From Thermoplasmata archaeon (lineage in GTDB: Archaea > Thermoplasmatota > Thermoplasmata > Lutacidiplasmatales > UBA184), in assembly GCA_021809545.1 (NCBI GenBank), contig JAKAYL010000011.1:1-45232 (forward strand): a stretch of DNA of 45,232 bases. The letters are read 5' to 3'. Of the stretch, positions 32,400 to 41,262 are shown one piece after another (positions within the stretch are counted from its first letter, which is position 1; every line of letters starts with the position of its first letter). The notes beneath the pieces are model-generated. The model was given only the letters and a program-made list of their open reading frames with translations. It did no database searches and was not told where the DNA came from. The translations under genes were made by a program, and so were the position numbers.

Positions 32400-33791
32400 C
32401 TACCAAATATTCTCGACGGGGTGGTTGGACTCCTCTGGGGGAGGGATGGCCGCCGCCGCGAACAGGGAAGGTCCCGGTGGGGTGGGAGGTTTGGGTCCCC
32501 GAGGTTTCCCCTGCGTTCCCGCCACGACGGCTCCGGCCACTACAAAGGCGGCTCCCGCTACGGCGAGCAGGATCCAGACGTTCGAAAGCGAGGTCCCGGT
32601 GGACACGACGGTCTGGCCCGTGGGGGCGACGGTCTGATAGACCTGCCATGCGTTGTCGACCGAGGTCGGCTGCCCGGTCACGTTGGCCTGTGCCACGTTC
32701 GTGGAAGTCGGCGAGACGGGACCCGCCGAGTTTCCCGGGATCTGCATGTCGGCACTGAAGCCCGAGTTCGAAGAGAGGAACTTTCCCGAGCTTCCCGGTC
32801 CCGAGAGGTAGAGCGCCTGGGTGGCGAACACGGCGCTACCGAAGAGGTCCGGGGGGTGGAAGAAGTAGGGCATGCCGGGCCCGAGCGGTTCCAAGAAGTA
32901 GGGGACGAGCGCTCCGTCCACGAAGAGGAAGGGACCGCCGTGTACGGAGAGGTCGAGGGAGGCCATGGTCTGCCCGAACACCGGGGTCGATGCCCCCTCC
33001 TCGGCGAGGACGGTGAGGGTTCCCGAAGTCTGGGGGAGCAGGGTGGTGGGGAGGACTCCGGTCTGGGAGGCTCCCGCAGAGCCGTTGAAGCCGGGCGCGA
33101 AGTAGTAATGGTAGCTCCCGGAGGCGGAGCCCTGAAGGTTGAAGGTCGTGGAGGAGGAAACTTGCTCTCCCGGGGAGAGGTTGGAGGGGAACACCCCGAG
33201 CGGGGAGCCCAGCGTGAAGGAGAAGTTCCCGGCGAGGTTCAAGGAGACGTAGGCGGAAGAGTCCTGGAAATGGACCCCTCCCCGGCCGGGGGTGCTGAGC
33301 GATACCGAGCGCTGCGAGGCGAGGGTCATGTTGTACAGGGTCGTTCCATAGCCCGAGGTGAGGGACATCGCCTCGACCGAAGCGTTCTGCGCAGACATCG
33401 AAGCGGCCGGAGTGAAGTTCTCCACCACGTTCAAAGCCTCTCGTACAGAGAGCGAGAGGTTGGCGTAGCTCAGGGCCGTAGTACAGTCCGGAGAGCAGTA
33501 GTTGGACTGGAACTGCACCTGGATCCCCCGGTGGAAGGTGATCTGGTACCCCCCGTCAGAAAGGTTGGTCTGGTTGACGATGACGGCCCCCAGGATCGAA
33601 TAGGTGACGGAGACCGTCCCCCCCGCGCGGTCCGCGGTGACCGAACCCGACGCGTTCTCCAGATACGCCCAAGAACCGTCCGTCGCGTGGGTCGGGAGCG
33701 CCGAGGCCGTCGCCGGGGTCGGCACGAGGAAGAGCAGGGTGATGGCCAACACGGCGAGTATCGCGGCCGCGTGGGTGTGGGGTGCTAGCAT
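32400..33791 (-). CDS. Anchored surface protein of unknown family (463 aa)
   Basis: Signal peptide at residues 1-~30 (A-A-A-I-L-A-V-L-A-I-T-L-L-F-L-V-P), Ser/Thr/Gly/Asn-rich ectodomain with more than ten N-x-S/T sequons, a C-terminal membrane helix (~407-430) and a cytoplasmic tail starting K-P-R-G-P-K-P-P. C-S-P-D-C (~98-102) may form a tight disulphide. The ectodomain looks all-beta. I recognise no domain. Leader of ~16 nt with GGGA before the ATG. It shares an overlapping TATA region with the divergent putative regulator at 33863, so the regulator may control it. Confidence 0.75.
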   Translation of the reverse strand: MLAPHTHAAAILAVLAITLLFLVPTPATASALPTHATDGSWAYLENASGSVTADRAGGTVSVTYSILGAVIVNQTNLSDGGYQITFHRGIQVQFQSNYCSPDCTTALSYANLSLSVREALNVVENFTPAASMSAQNASVEAMSLTSGYGTTLYNMTLASQRSVSLSTPGRGGVHFQDSSAYVSLNLAGNFSFTLGSPLGVFPSNLSPGEQVSSSTTFNLQGSASGSYHYYFAPGFNGSAGASQTGVLPTTLLPQTSGTLTVLAEEGASTPVFGQTMASLDLSVHGGPFLFVDGALVPYFLEPLGPGMPYFFHPPDLFGSAVFATQALYLSGPGSSGKFLSSNSGFSADMQIPGNSAGPVSPTSTNVAQANVTGQPTSVDNAWQVYQTVAPTGQTVVSTGTSLSNVWILLAVAGAAFVVAGAVVAGTQGKPRGPKPPTPPGPSLFAAAAIPPPEESNHPVENIW

Positions 33792-33826
33792 AGTTCCCTC
33801 GAACGGTAGGCAACATGGGCGGGGTT

Positions 33827-33838
33827 AGAGATAATACC
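33827..33838. promoter_or_regulatory. Overlapping divergent TATA boxes
   Basis: AGAGATAATACC reads as GATAATACC on the plus strand, 26-30 nt before ATG 33863, and as GGTATTATC on the minus strand, about 42 nt before ATG 33791. The two promoters therefore compete for the same bases, a layout suited to mutual exclusion or co-regulation. Confidence 0.45.
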
Positions 33839-33862
33839 TTGTCCAAGCCTCAGGGGGGAGTG

Positions 33863-34927
33863 ATGGACGGACCCGGTGCGGGCAAAGAGCGGCCGATGAC
33901 CACCGCGGAAGCCCGCTTCCTTCTCTCGGCCCTCGCTTATCCCGGGGGTCCCGAGAACCCCCGGCGGGAGTTGTCGGGGCTCGCCCGTTCCACGTATCAT
34001 TCCGTGCGGGCCCGGGTCGAGACCCAGGGGTGGATCCAGGAGAGCTTCGTCCCCGACCCCGCCGCCCTCGGGTACCACCGCGTCACTTTCCTCCTGGGCC
34101 GGGCCTTTGCGGAACGACGGGCGGAGACGTCCCGCCGCCTCTCGGAGACCCCGGGGGTGGTCTCCCTCTGGCTCCTCCCCCAGACGATCTTTGCGGTCGC
34201 CTTCCACAAAGGAGAGGAAGACGAGGGGCGTTTTCTGGCCCGGGCGAAGGAGGGCAGTCCCTTCTCCCAACTGAACACGCTCAGTTGCGGGATCCGACAC
34301 GACCAGCTCCCGGTCTATTTCGATTACGAGGGGCTCTGGAGCCACCTGATCGGGAACGAGTCCCTGATCTCCTACCCGACCGCCGTGAGCCACCGGGAGG
34401 AGAGGGGAGAGGTCTCGGTGCGGGACCGGTTCACCATGGAGGAGACGGTCCGCACGGGCAGCTTCCGGCGAGGGATGCTCGGCCTCCCCCGCCGGGGCCG
34501 CGGGGTCGTGTCCCGACAGCTCGTCGGACCCCGTGTCTTCCTTCGCCCCTGGCGCCTGCCGGTCTACCAGGGGCGGGCGATCGACCAGTTCGTCTTCGTG
34601 ACGGGGCTTTTGACCCGGGGAACCTCTTTCGACCTCCTGTCGGCCCTCACGGCCGAGGCCCGTGCCTATCCCTTCCTTTTCGCCACGGACGGCACCCGCG
34701 TGCTCCTCGGGGCCATGGGCCAGACCCGTCCGGTCTCTCCCGGGACCATCGGCCGCCGTCGGCCGGTCCTGGAGGTCCTCGGTCGCAGCCTGACGGAGAT
34801 TGAGAACCTGGTCGAACCAACCGTGGGGTGCGAACCGGTCATCGAGCACGCCTACGGGACCCTCTTCCCTCCCCGCTCCCCCCTGGCGAAGGCACCTGCT
34901 CCCGGAGGCATGTCCAAGACCCCCTGA
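33863..34927 (+). CDS. Putative transcriptional regulator with winged-helix-like N terminus (354 aa)
   Basis: I do not recognise a named family. Start ATG 33863 has GGGGGGAG 2 nt upstream. Residues ~12-60 (T-T-A-E-A-R-F-L-L-S-A-L-A-Y-P, then R-R-E-L-S-G-L-A-R-S-T-Y-H-S-V-R-A-R-V-E-T-Q-G-W, broken here by no gaps) read like helix-turn-helix plus wing of Lrp/MarR-type DNA-binding domains. Residues ~70-150 look like a small alpha-beta domain (G-Y-H-R-V-T-F-L-L-G, G-V-V-S-L-W-L-L-P) as in Lrp ligand domains. The rest is basic, without membrane segments. Its position between divergent surface genes and head-on promoter overlap support a regulatory role (inference). Confidence 0.6.
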   Translation: MDGPGAGKERPMTTAEARFLLSALAYPGGPENPRRELSGLARSTYHSVRARVETQGWIQESFVPDPAALGYHRVTFLLGRAFAERRAETSRRLSETPGVVSLWLLPQTIFAVAFHKGEEDEGRFLARAKEGSPFSQLNTLSCGIRHDQLPVYFDYEGLWSHLIGNESLISYPTAVSHREERGEVSVRDRFTMEETVRTGSFRRGMLGLPRRGRGVVSRQLVGPRVFLRPWRLPVYQGRAIDQFVFVTGLLTRGTSFDLLSALTAEARAYPFLFATDGTRVLLGAMGQTRPVSPGTIGRRRPVLEVLGRSLTEIENLVEPTVGCEPVIEHAYGTLFPPRSPLAKAPAPGGMSKTP

Positions 34928-34941
34928 GCTCTCTTGGACAT

Positions 34942-34951
34942 GGAATTATGG
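34942..34951 (+). promoter_or_regulatory. TATA box of DUF4382 surface operon
   Basis: GGAATTATGG, centred about 29 nt before ATG 34976. Confidence 0.45.
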
Positions 34952-34975
34952 CCTAAGTCGTGTTCTTGGGAGGGC

Positions 34976-35539
34976 ATGACAGCGAGCAAGCGAGGCATTG
35001 CCACCGCTTCCATCGTCGCCATTTTGGCGGTGGGAGCTGTGGTCTTTGGCCTCTATAGCGCCGGACTTCCCCCGTTCGGACCGAACGGCACGGGACAGCT
35101 GAACGCGATGGTGCACGACGCACCCTGCGGCGTGGAGAACTGTACCCATGTATGGGTCACCTTCAGCAGCGTCTCCGTCCACGAGTCGGGTTCGAACTCC
35201 TCGGGCTTCGTCACTCTGAACGTGGCGTCCACGGTGGACCTGGCCCAACTCAACGGCTCCGCGATGGCCCGTTCGATCGGGATCCTCACCCTGAAGGCGG
35301 GACACTACGAGCAGATCCGTTTGACGGTGGCCAACGTGACCATCGAACTGGCCGGCGGACTGAAGATGGTGGCGCACGTGGTGAGCCCCACGGCGTACAT
35401 CGACGGGCAGTTCAACGTGACCTCCGGTGGGACCACGACGGTGAGCATCGACATCAACCTCGCCACGAGCGTGCACCTCACGCCGGGCGGGCTCGACGCC
35501 ACGTTCACCCCCAGCATCGGGACCGTCTCGGTGTCCTGA
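34976..35539 (+). CDS. DUF4382 domain surface protein
   Basis: 187 residues from ATG 34976 (GGGAGG just upstream, TATA 29 nt before). An N-terminal hydrophobic segment (~8-30) anchors or exports it. The rest matches DUF4382: L-N-A-M-V-H-D-A-P start, V-W-V-T-F-S-S-V-S-V-H, V-D-L-A-Q-L-N-G, L-K-A-G-H-Y-E-Q-I-R-L and the final F-T-P-S-I-G-T. The two Cys at H-D-A-P-C-G-V-E-N-C may pair. Function of the family is unknown, though it is common in surface and secreted proteins of archaea and bacteria. First gene of a three-gene operon with the tandem surface paralogues. Confidence 0.82.
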   Translation: MTASKRGIATASIVAILAVGAVVFGLYSAGLPPFGPNGTGQLNAMVHDAPCGVENCTHVWVTFSSVSVHESGSNSSGFVTLNVASTVDLAQLNGSAMARSIGILTLKAGHYEQIRLTVANVTIELAGGLKMVAHVVSPTAYIDGQFNVTSGGTTTVSIDINLATSVHLTPGGLDATFTPSIGTVSVS

Positions 35540-35557
35540 GCGGAACGAGGAAACACC

Positions 35558-38197
35558 GTGGTGGCAGCTCTCCAAGTAGGCACGATGGGCGGTCACCGCC
35601 CCCCATCCTCGAGCCCAGGGAGCCGGTCCTTCGGCCGGCTCCCCCAACTTTTTCTCGCCAGCATGTTCGTGATCTCCTCCGTCCTGATCCTCCCGGGTCC
35701 TCTGGCGGGTCCCGCCGCAGCGACACCCTGGACCGGATCGGAACCGACCCCGACCGACCTCACCCTCTATCTTCACAACACCTCCCTTGCCCAGCCCATC
35801 GTGGGCGGGCTGGAGGAGAACCTGCTCCTCAACACCACCAACGACACCGCCCCCGGGGTGGCCACGGAGGGTGGCATCTCTTCCTCCGTCCACTACCTCG
35901 CCGTCACCTTCTACCTCTTCCCCCATTTGGCCGGCCCCCTCTTCCTGAACGGTACCCCCCAGGCCGTGGTGTACGCCGGTCTCACGGGCACGGCGAAGAA
36001 TCTCGGCTGGGCCCTGGACCTCTCCAGCATCAGTCCCAACGGGACCACGCAGCTCCTGGGGACCTTCGGCATGACCAGCAGCCTGACCCTCGTTTCGGGG
36101 GCCCCACCCGTCCCCTTCCTGATCGACCAGGGAACCCCGCTCAACACCACCGTCCCCGCCGGGGACTCCTTGGAGGCCACCTTCTACCAGTACTGCGGGA
36201 GCTGCAACGCGAACAGCGCGGACACCTACCGCTTCTACTGGGGGGACGTGGGAGGCACCTACTACCCGGCCCTCCTGAACCTCAGTGCCAGCACCTACCT
36301 TGACGTTCCGCAGACGTACCTCGCGACCGTGAACGGCACCCCGGTCTCGGATCTGAACGGCTCCGGCGCCACCCTCGTCAATGTCACGGCGAACGTGACC
36401 GACCCTCTGGGCAACTACGACTTCTCCGCCTTCCCTGTCGACTGGTCGGTGCAGAACCTGAGCCTGGGAGTGGCCCTGTCGGGAACCCTGTCCCCGGTGG
36501 CCCCGGCCGTGCCTCCGGTTCCCGGTGGAGCGTACGAGCTCTACCGTGCCCCCTTCAACTACTCGTCCCTCCGCACCGGTACCTATGAGCTCTGTGCGAA
36601 CGCCTCCGACGTCACATACCACAATGCTCCCGGGAATTCCACGGGCTACGTCGGCCGCATCGCCTCCGGATGCTCCACCTTCTCGATCGTGTCCGGGATC
36701 AAGTATCCCGTGACCCTGACGCTCCTGGACAGTCTCGGTCATCCGCTCTCCGGGGCCTCCGCCTCCGTCTTCGGTGAGACGCGGTCGTCCAATTCGAGCG
36801 GGGCGGTCCTCTTCGACCTCCCGAACGGCACCTTCTTCGGGCTCTCGGTCCTCTGGGACGGGGTCGACGTGGCTCCCACCCCCTTCAATTTCACCGTGAG
36901 CGGGCCGACCTCGGAGAACGTGACGACCGAGGTCTTCTATCCCACCTTCCTCATCGCCGACCACAGCGGCCACCCGCTGGCCGACGCCCTGGTCTACATC
37001 GTCCCGCCCAACGGGACCCACCTCCCGCTCATCGTCACGAACGCCACGGGAGAGATCCCCCTCCTCCAGGTACCGGGCGGAGAGTACGGCATCACGGTGC
37101 TCTGGCACGATTCCGTGGTCTATTCCCAGCCCGCAGACCCCCTGGTGCTGGTCTCGGGGAACGGGATCCTCACCCTCTCCACGGACGTCTACGACCAGGT
37201 CTTCCAAGTGGTGACCGCCTCAGGGGCGCCGCTCAGCCTCGCCCGCCTCGAGATCGAGAACGCGACGAGCGGGGTGATCGTCTTCTTCGGCACGACGAAC
37301 GCGTCGGGCGAGAACACGAGCATCGTCCCGCAGGGCGCCTTCGACGTCGTGGTCTACTGGCAGTCGAGCGAGGTGGCCCGCCTGCAGGGCCTCGTGCTGC
37401 CCGCCACGGCCTATCCCGCCCCCTACCGGATCGCGGCCGGCGTGTACAACGTGAGCTTCCTCGCAACGGATTCGAAGGGACTCGCGGTGGGCAGCGCCGA
37501 GATCGAGATCTCGGGGTCCTCGGGACTCCTGACCACCCTCCTCACGGACGCCTCGGGGAACGCCTCGATGCCGCTCGCCGCCGGGACCTACCAGGTGGTG
37601 ACGCTCTGGGACGGGGTACAGGTCAGTTCGACCACCCTCGACGTGAACCGCACGACGACGGTTCCCCTGAGCCTCTCCATCTACTACCTCACGGTCACGT
37701 GCCTCTCCTCCAGCGGGAGCAATCTCGCCGGGGTCGACCTTGAGGTGGTCTCGGCCACGCTCCAGACCATCCTCACCTCCGCCACCACGGCCGGAGAACC
37801 CCTCACCTTCCGGCTCCCCGGTGGGACGTACGAGATCACCGGGAGCTACCACGGCACCTACGGCTACTCCGCCGTCTCCCAGACCCTCACGAAGAACGTC
37901 CAGCTCTCCGGGACCGCCACGGTGACGTTGAAGTTCACCCAGGTCAACCCGCCCTTCACCAGCACCCTCGAGTTCGGGGCCATCGTCTTCCTGGCGGTCC
38001 TCTTCGTGATCATGATCGTCCTGCTGGCGCTGCTCCTTCGTCGGGGAAGATCCTCGGGCGGGGCGAAGAAGTCCACCGCCCCCGAGACCCCGCCGAAGTC
38101 AGAGCCCGCCCCCTCCTCTGAGACGGCCGCAGCGTCGGCGCCCTCCGGAACGGACCAAGCCCCCCAAGGGTCCGCTTCCGAGGAGGTCAAAGCATGA
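35558..38197 (+). CDS. Surface protein with Cna-B/transthyretin-like repeats, paralogue 1 (879 aa)
   Basis: Signal segment near residues 30-55, an N-terminal domain starting P-W-T-G-S-E-P-T-P-T-D-L-T, an Ig-like part with Cys pairs (Y-C-G-S-C), and from ~380 about five tandem beta-sandwich repeats of the form D-S-x-G-H-P-L ... T-N-x-T-G-E ... P-G-G-x-Y-x-I-T-V-x-W, as in carboxypeptidase-regulatory/Cna-B domains. C-terminal membrane helix (~815-838), R-R-G-R, and a Pro/Ser/Glu tail. Very many N-x-S/T sequons. GTG 35558 has GAGG 8 nt upstream; ATG 35585 is an alternative. Located 18 bp after the DUF4382 gene and overlapping the next gene by ATGA. Clearly homologous to that next gene over its whole length. 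Confidence 0.82.
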   Translation: MVAALQVGTMGGHRPPSSSPGSRSFGRLPQLFLASMFVISSVLILPGPLAGPAAATPWTGSEPTPTDLTLYLHNTSLAQPIVGGLEENLLLNTTNDTAPGVATEGGISSSVHYLAVTFYLFPHLAGPLFLNGTPQAVVYAGLTGTAKNLGWALDLSSISPNGTTQLLGTFGMTSSLTLVSGAPPVPFLIDQGTPLNTTVPAGDSLEATFYQYCGSCNANSADTYRFYWGDVGGTYYPALLNLSASTYLDVPQTYLATVNGTPVSDLNGSGATLVNVTANVTDPLGNYDFSAFPVDWSVQNLSLGVALSGTLSPVAPAVPPVPGGAYELYRAPFNYSSLRTGTYELCANASDVTYHNAPGNSTGYVGRIASGCSTFSIVSGIKYPVTLTLLDSLGHPLSGASASVFGETRSSNSSGAVLFDLPNGTFFGLSVLWDGVDVAPTPFNFTVSGPTSENVTTEVFYPTFLIADHSGHPLADALVYIVPPNGTHLPLIVTNATGEIPLLQVPGGEYGITVLWHDSVVYSQPADPLVLVSGNGILTLSTDVYDQVFQVVTASGAPLSLARLEIENATSGVIVFFGTTNASGENTSIVPQGAFDVVVYWQSSEVARLQGLVLPATAYPAPYRIAAGVYNVSFLATDSKGLAVGSAEIEISGSSGLLTTLLTDASGNASMPLAAGTYQVVTLWDGVQVSSTTLDVNRTTTVPLSLSIYYLTVTCLSSSGSNLAGVDLEVVSATLQTILTSATTAGEPLTFRLPGGTYEITGSYHGTYGYSAVSQTLTKNVQLSGTATVTLKFTQVNPPFTSTLEFGAIVFLAVLFVIMIVLLALLLRRGRSSGGAKKSTAPETPPKSEPAPSSETAAASAPSGTDQAPQGSASEEVKA

Positions 38198-40800
38198 GGA
38201 GCGCCATGCCCTGGACGTTCGCCGTGGTGCTCCTCCTGGGGCTCCTCCTGGTGAGCCCGGTCGGCAGCTACTTCGGAGGCCCGGCCACCGTGGGAGCGAA
38301 TCCCTGGCCCGGTCCCGAACCGTCCCCCACCAATCTCACGGTCTTCCTCCACAACTCGAGCGCCCCGGTCTCGCTCTTCCCCGGCCTGAACTCCTCCCTC
38401 CTCCTGAACACGACCTCCGACACCGCCCCGGGGATCTCCGGGGAGGGCCAGGTGCTCGTCGGGGCCCTCAACTTCCAGGTCAATTTCTACCTCTGGCCCG
38501 CCCTTCCGGGAGCCCTCGTGCTGAACGGGACGCCCACGGCCCACGTGTTCGTCAACCAGACCGGGAGCACCCTGGGGGTCGGCTGGAACTTCGACCTCTA
38601 CCAGGTCTGCCCGGGCGTCGCCCCCGTCCTCCTGGGCTCGGGAGGCGGTGCCACCACGCAGAGCGACGAGGGAAGCCTGGGAACGACCCTGACGATCCCC
38701 TACACCTCCCCCCTGAACACCACCGTACCGGCGGGCTGCACGGTCGAGGCCCACTTCGACAACGGCCTCAGCAGCTCGAACTCCGACCATTACGGCTTCT
38801 GGTACGGACAGGTCTCCGGGACCTACTACCAGGCCACCGTCAGCTTGCCCGCGAGCACGTACCTCAATGTGGACCGTTCGTACCTCGCGCTCCCGAACGG
38901 GACGCCCGTCACGACCCTCAACGTCAGCGCCCTCAACCCCGTGGTCAACCTCACCGCCAACCTTTCGGATCCCCTGGGGAACTACGACTACCAGCTCTGG
39001 ACCGTGGACTGGACGATCTTCAATGCGACCGGTCGGGTGGCGTCCGCCGGAACCCTTCTCCCGGTCGCTCCTGCGGTCCCTCCCCTGTGGAACGGCTCCG
39101 GGGAGACCTACTCCGCTCCCTTCAACTACAGCGGCCTCCTGCGGGGAGAGTACTCGTTCTGCGTGAACGCCACGGACAACACGTACCACAACTTCCCCAA
39201 TGTCGCGGGTTACTTCGGGCGGGAGGCCAGCGGCTGCTCCATCTTCTGGGTCGGCTCGAGGCCGTACCCGGTGTCGCTCACCATCGTCGACAGCCTCGGG
39301 CACCCCCTGGTCGGAGCCCAGGTGATCGTGAACGGGATGCCGACGGTGACCGGAGCGAACGGCACCGTCCAGTACTTCCTTTCCAACGGGACCTACCCCA
39401 GCTCGCGGGTCTTCTGGGAAGGGATCCAGGTGAACAACACGACGTTGACAGTGTCGGGTCCGGGCAACTTCACGCTGGGGACGGCCGTCTACTTCCCGGT
39501 CTTCCGGATCGTGGACAACCTCTCCCTCCCGCTCTCGGACGCGTTCGTCTACGTGGTCCACCCGAACGGCACGCACTATCCCCTCGCCGTCACGAACTCC
39601 ACCGGGGAGGTGGCGCTGAGCCAGGTGCCCGGCGGTCCCTACGGTCTCACGGTGATCTGGCACGACAGCATCGTCTACTCCTCGCCGCCCGTCCTCGTGC
39701 AGGCGAACGGGAACTACACGGTCCAGGTGGCCGTCTACCACCAGAACTTCCTGGTCGTTGAGCCGAGCGGGCTCCCCGTCCCCCTGGCGAGCGTGGTCAT
39801 CGTGAACGCGACGACCGGGGTCCTTATCGGTGCGGTGACCACGAATTCCTCGGGCGAGAACGGCACGCTCCTTCCGAGCGGGGCCTTCGATGTGGCGGTG
39901 TACTGGCAGAACAGCGAGGTGGCGAACTACTCGCTCCTGCGGCTGCCGGCCACCACATACCCTGCCCCCTTCGTGATCACGGTGGACGTCTTCTCGGTGA
40001 CCTTCCTCGCCGTCGACAGCGAACACCACCCGGTCGCCGGCGCCGTCCTCTCCCTCACGACCGCCACCGGCTCCTTCCTCACCTTGGTGACGAACGGGAG
40101 CGGGGAGGCCCAGGCGGTCCTCATCGGCGGCGCCTACCAGGTCTCCACCCTCTGGGACGGGGTGGGTGTCGGGCAGACCTCGCTCCAGGTGAACTCGAGC
40201 AACCAGGTGACCCTCACGCTGGCGATCTACTACCTCACGGTAACGACGAACGACCGGGCCGGGGCTCCGCTCTCCGGGGTCTTCGTCCAGGTGACCTCGA
40301 CCCAGACGGGCACCGTGGCCGGGACGGCCATCAGCGAAGGGAGCCCGATGATCTTCCGTCTCCCGGCAGGGAACTATCTCGTCAATGCGAGCTACAGCGG
40401 GACCTACGAACTGACCCCGGTCTCCCAGCATCTCAGCCAGGCGGTCTCGCTGGAGCAGTCGCAGTCGATCACGCTCGCCTTCTCCCAGGTCAACCCCTCC
40501 TTCACCCAGACCAACGAGTTCCTCGTGTTGGTCGGGCTGGCCATCCTGGCCCTCATCGTGATCGTCCTGGCGCTCCTTCTCCTCCGGAGGCGGAAAGGGC
40601 GCAACGGCTCAAAGCCCAGCACATCCGAAACGTCTCCCTCGGCCGCCTCGTCCCCGGCAACCCCGACGGAGGAACCGAAGGCGGAGGTCCGGTCGAGGGA
40701 CCTCCCCGCGGTCAATTCGGTCGCGATGGTGAGGGTGGGCGATTTGCGGTGGGCCCCGTTCGTGCTGAGCGGAGCTTCTAGCCGGACCGCGGTCCGGTAG
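38194..40800 (+). CDS. Surface protein with Cna-B/transthyretin-like repeats, paralogue 2 (868 aa)
   Basis: Tandem duplicate of the gene before it. Signal peptide 1-~25, N-terminal domain from N-P-W-P-G-P-E-P-S-P-T-N-L-T, F-L-H-N-S-S, L-L-L-N-T-T-S-D-T-A-P-G, shared P-L-G-N-Y-D and S-A-P-F-N-Y-S landmarks, then the same Cna-B-like repeats, a membrane helix at ~772-796 and a basic R-R-R-K stop. The tail is ~70 residues, longer than in paralogue 1, with a second part (~835-868) that is less Pro-rich. Start overlaps the previous stop (ATGA), so translation is coupled. The pair may form a hetero-oligomer on the surface (inference). Confidence 0.85.
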   Translation: MRSAMPWTFAVVLLLGLLLVSPVGSYFGGPATVGANPWPGPEPSPTNLTVFLHNSSAPVSLFPGLNSSLLLNTTSDTAPGISGEGQVLVGALNFQVNFYLWPALPGALVLNGTPTAHVFVNQTGSTLGVGWNFDLYQVCPGVAPVLLGSGGGATTQSDEGSLGTTLTIPYTSPLNTTVPAGCTVEAHFDNGLSSSNSDHYGFWYGQVSGTYYQATVSLPASTYLNVDRSYLALPNGTPVTTLNVSALNPVVNLTANLSDPLGNYDYQLWTVDWTIFNATGRVASAGTLLPVAPAVPPLWNGSGETYSAPFNYSGLLRGEYSFCVNATDNTYHNFPNVAGYFGREASGCSIFWVGSRPYPVSLTIVDSLGHPLVGAQVIVNGMPTVTGANGTVQYFLSNGTYPSSRVFWEGIQVNNTTLTVSGPGNFTLGTAVYFPVFRIVDNLSLPLSDAFVYVVHPNGTHYPLAVTNSTGEVALSQVPGGPYGLTVIWHDSIVYSSPPVLVQANGNYTVQVAVYHQNFLVVEPSGLPVPLASVVIVNATTGVLIGAVTTNSSGENGTLLPSGAFDVAVYWQNSEVANYSLLRLPATTYPAPFVITVDVFSVTFLAVDSEHHPVAGAVLSLTTATGSFLTLVTNGSGEAQAVLIGGAYQVSTLWDGVGVGQTSLQVNSSNQVTLTLAIYYLTVTTNDRAGAPLSGVFVQVTSTQTGTVAGTAISEGSPMIFRLPAGNYLVNASYSGTYELTPVSQHLSQAVSLEQSQSITLAFSQVNPSFTQTNEFLVLVGLAILALIVIVLALLLLRRRKGRNGSKPSTSETSPSAASSPATPTEEPKAEVRSRDLPAVNSVAMVRVGDLRWAPFVLSGASSRTAVR

Positions 40801-40834
40801 GAGCCTACCTGCGCCCCCGGGAACTCCCCCGGAG

Positions 40835-41125
40835 CTACCGTTGCGAGTTGAGATGCATGGCGATCCCGTACCAGGCGGACTTGGCCACGTCGAAGGTGAC
40901 CCCGCATTGGTAGCAGAAGTGCATGGTGGGAGCGCCGCGGGGTTCCGCCTCCATCTCTTGGCTGCACCCCGGGCAGCGGAGGCTGGGGCCCAGGTCCTTC
41001 AGGCCGTACCACCGGTCCCGCGTGAGGTCGTAGACGATCCCGTGGGTGGTGCAGAAGAACATCGGGAACGGGGCTCCCTGGGGCGCGGGGGATGCCAGTT
41101 CCACTCCGCACGCCGGACAGTACAC
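40835..41125 (-). CDS. Small double zinc-ribbon protein (96 aa)
   Basis: Two similar halves: C3-P-A-C6 with C25-T-T-H, then C51-P-G-C54 with C71-Y-Q-C74. The halves also share W-Y-G after each ribbon (D-R-W-Y-G-L, S-A-W-Y-G-I), so the protein is an internal duplication. The first ribbon has His in place of the last Cys, still able to bind zinc. Starts at GTG 41125. Function unknown; zinc ribbons of this kind bind nucleic acid or partner proteins. TATA-like GATTTACTG lies on the minus strand at 41178-41186. Confidence 0.75.
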   Translation of the reverse strand: MYCPACGVELASPAPQGAPFPMFFCTTHGIVYDLTRDRWYGLKDLGPSLRCPGCSQEMEAEPRGAPTMHFCYQCGVTFDVAKSAWYGIAMHLNSQR

Positions 41126-41226
41126 TTCCTCTTCTCCCCCTCGTCCCTCTGGCCCGAACGGCGGAGGGAGCCTCGGTCAGTAAATCACCTTTGCTACGAG
41201 CGGCCCCGAGAACCGGGGTCCCGATT

Positions 41227-41235
41227 GCTTTACAT
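41227..41235 (+). promoter_or_regulatory. TATA box of amidohydrolase gene
   Basis: GCTTTACAT, centred 32 nt before ATG 41263, close to leaderless spacing. Confidence 0.45.
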
Positions 41236-41262
41236 CCCCGGGGGGGATGTTCCGGGTCAGCC

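Noticed and set aside
34946-40431. 753- and 855-codon frames opposite the surface operon
   Set aside because: Arg/Gly/Val/Glu-rich antisense shadows; the plus strand has signal peptides, repeats and anchors.
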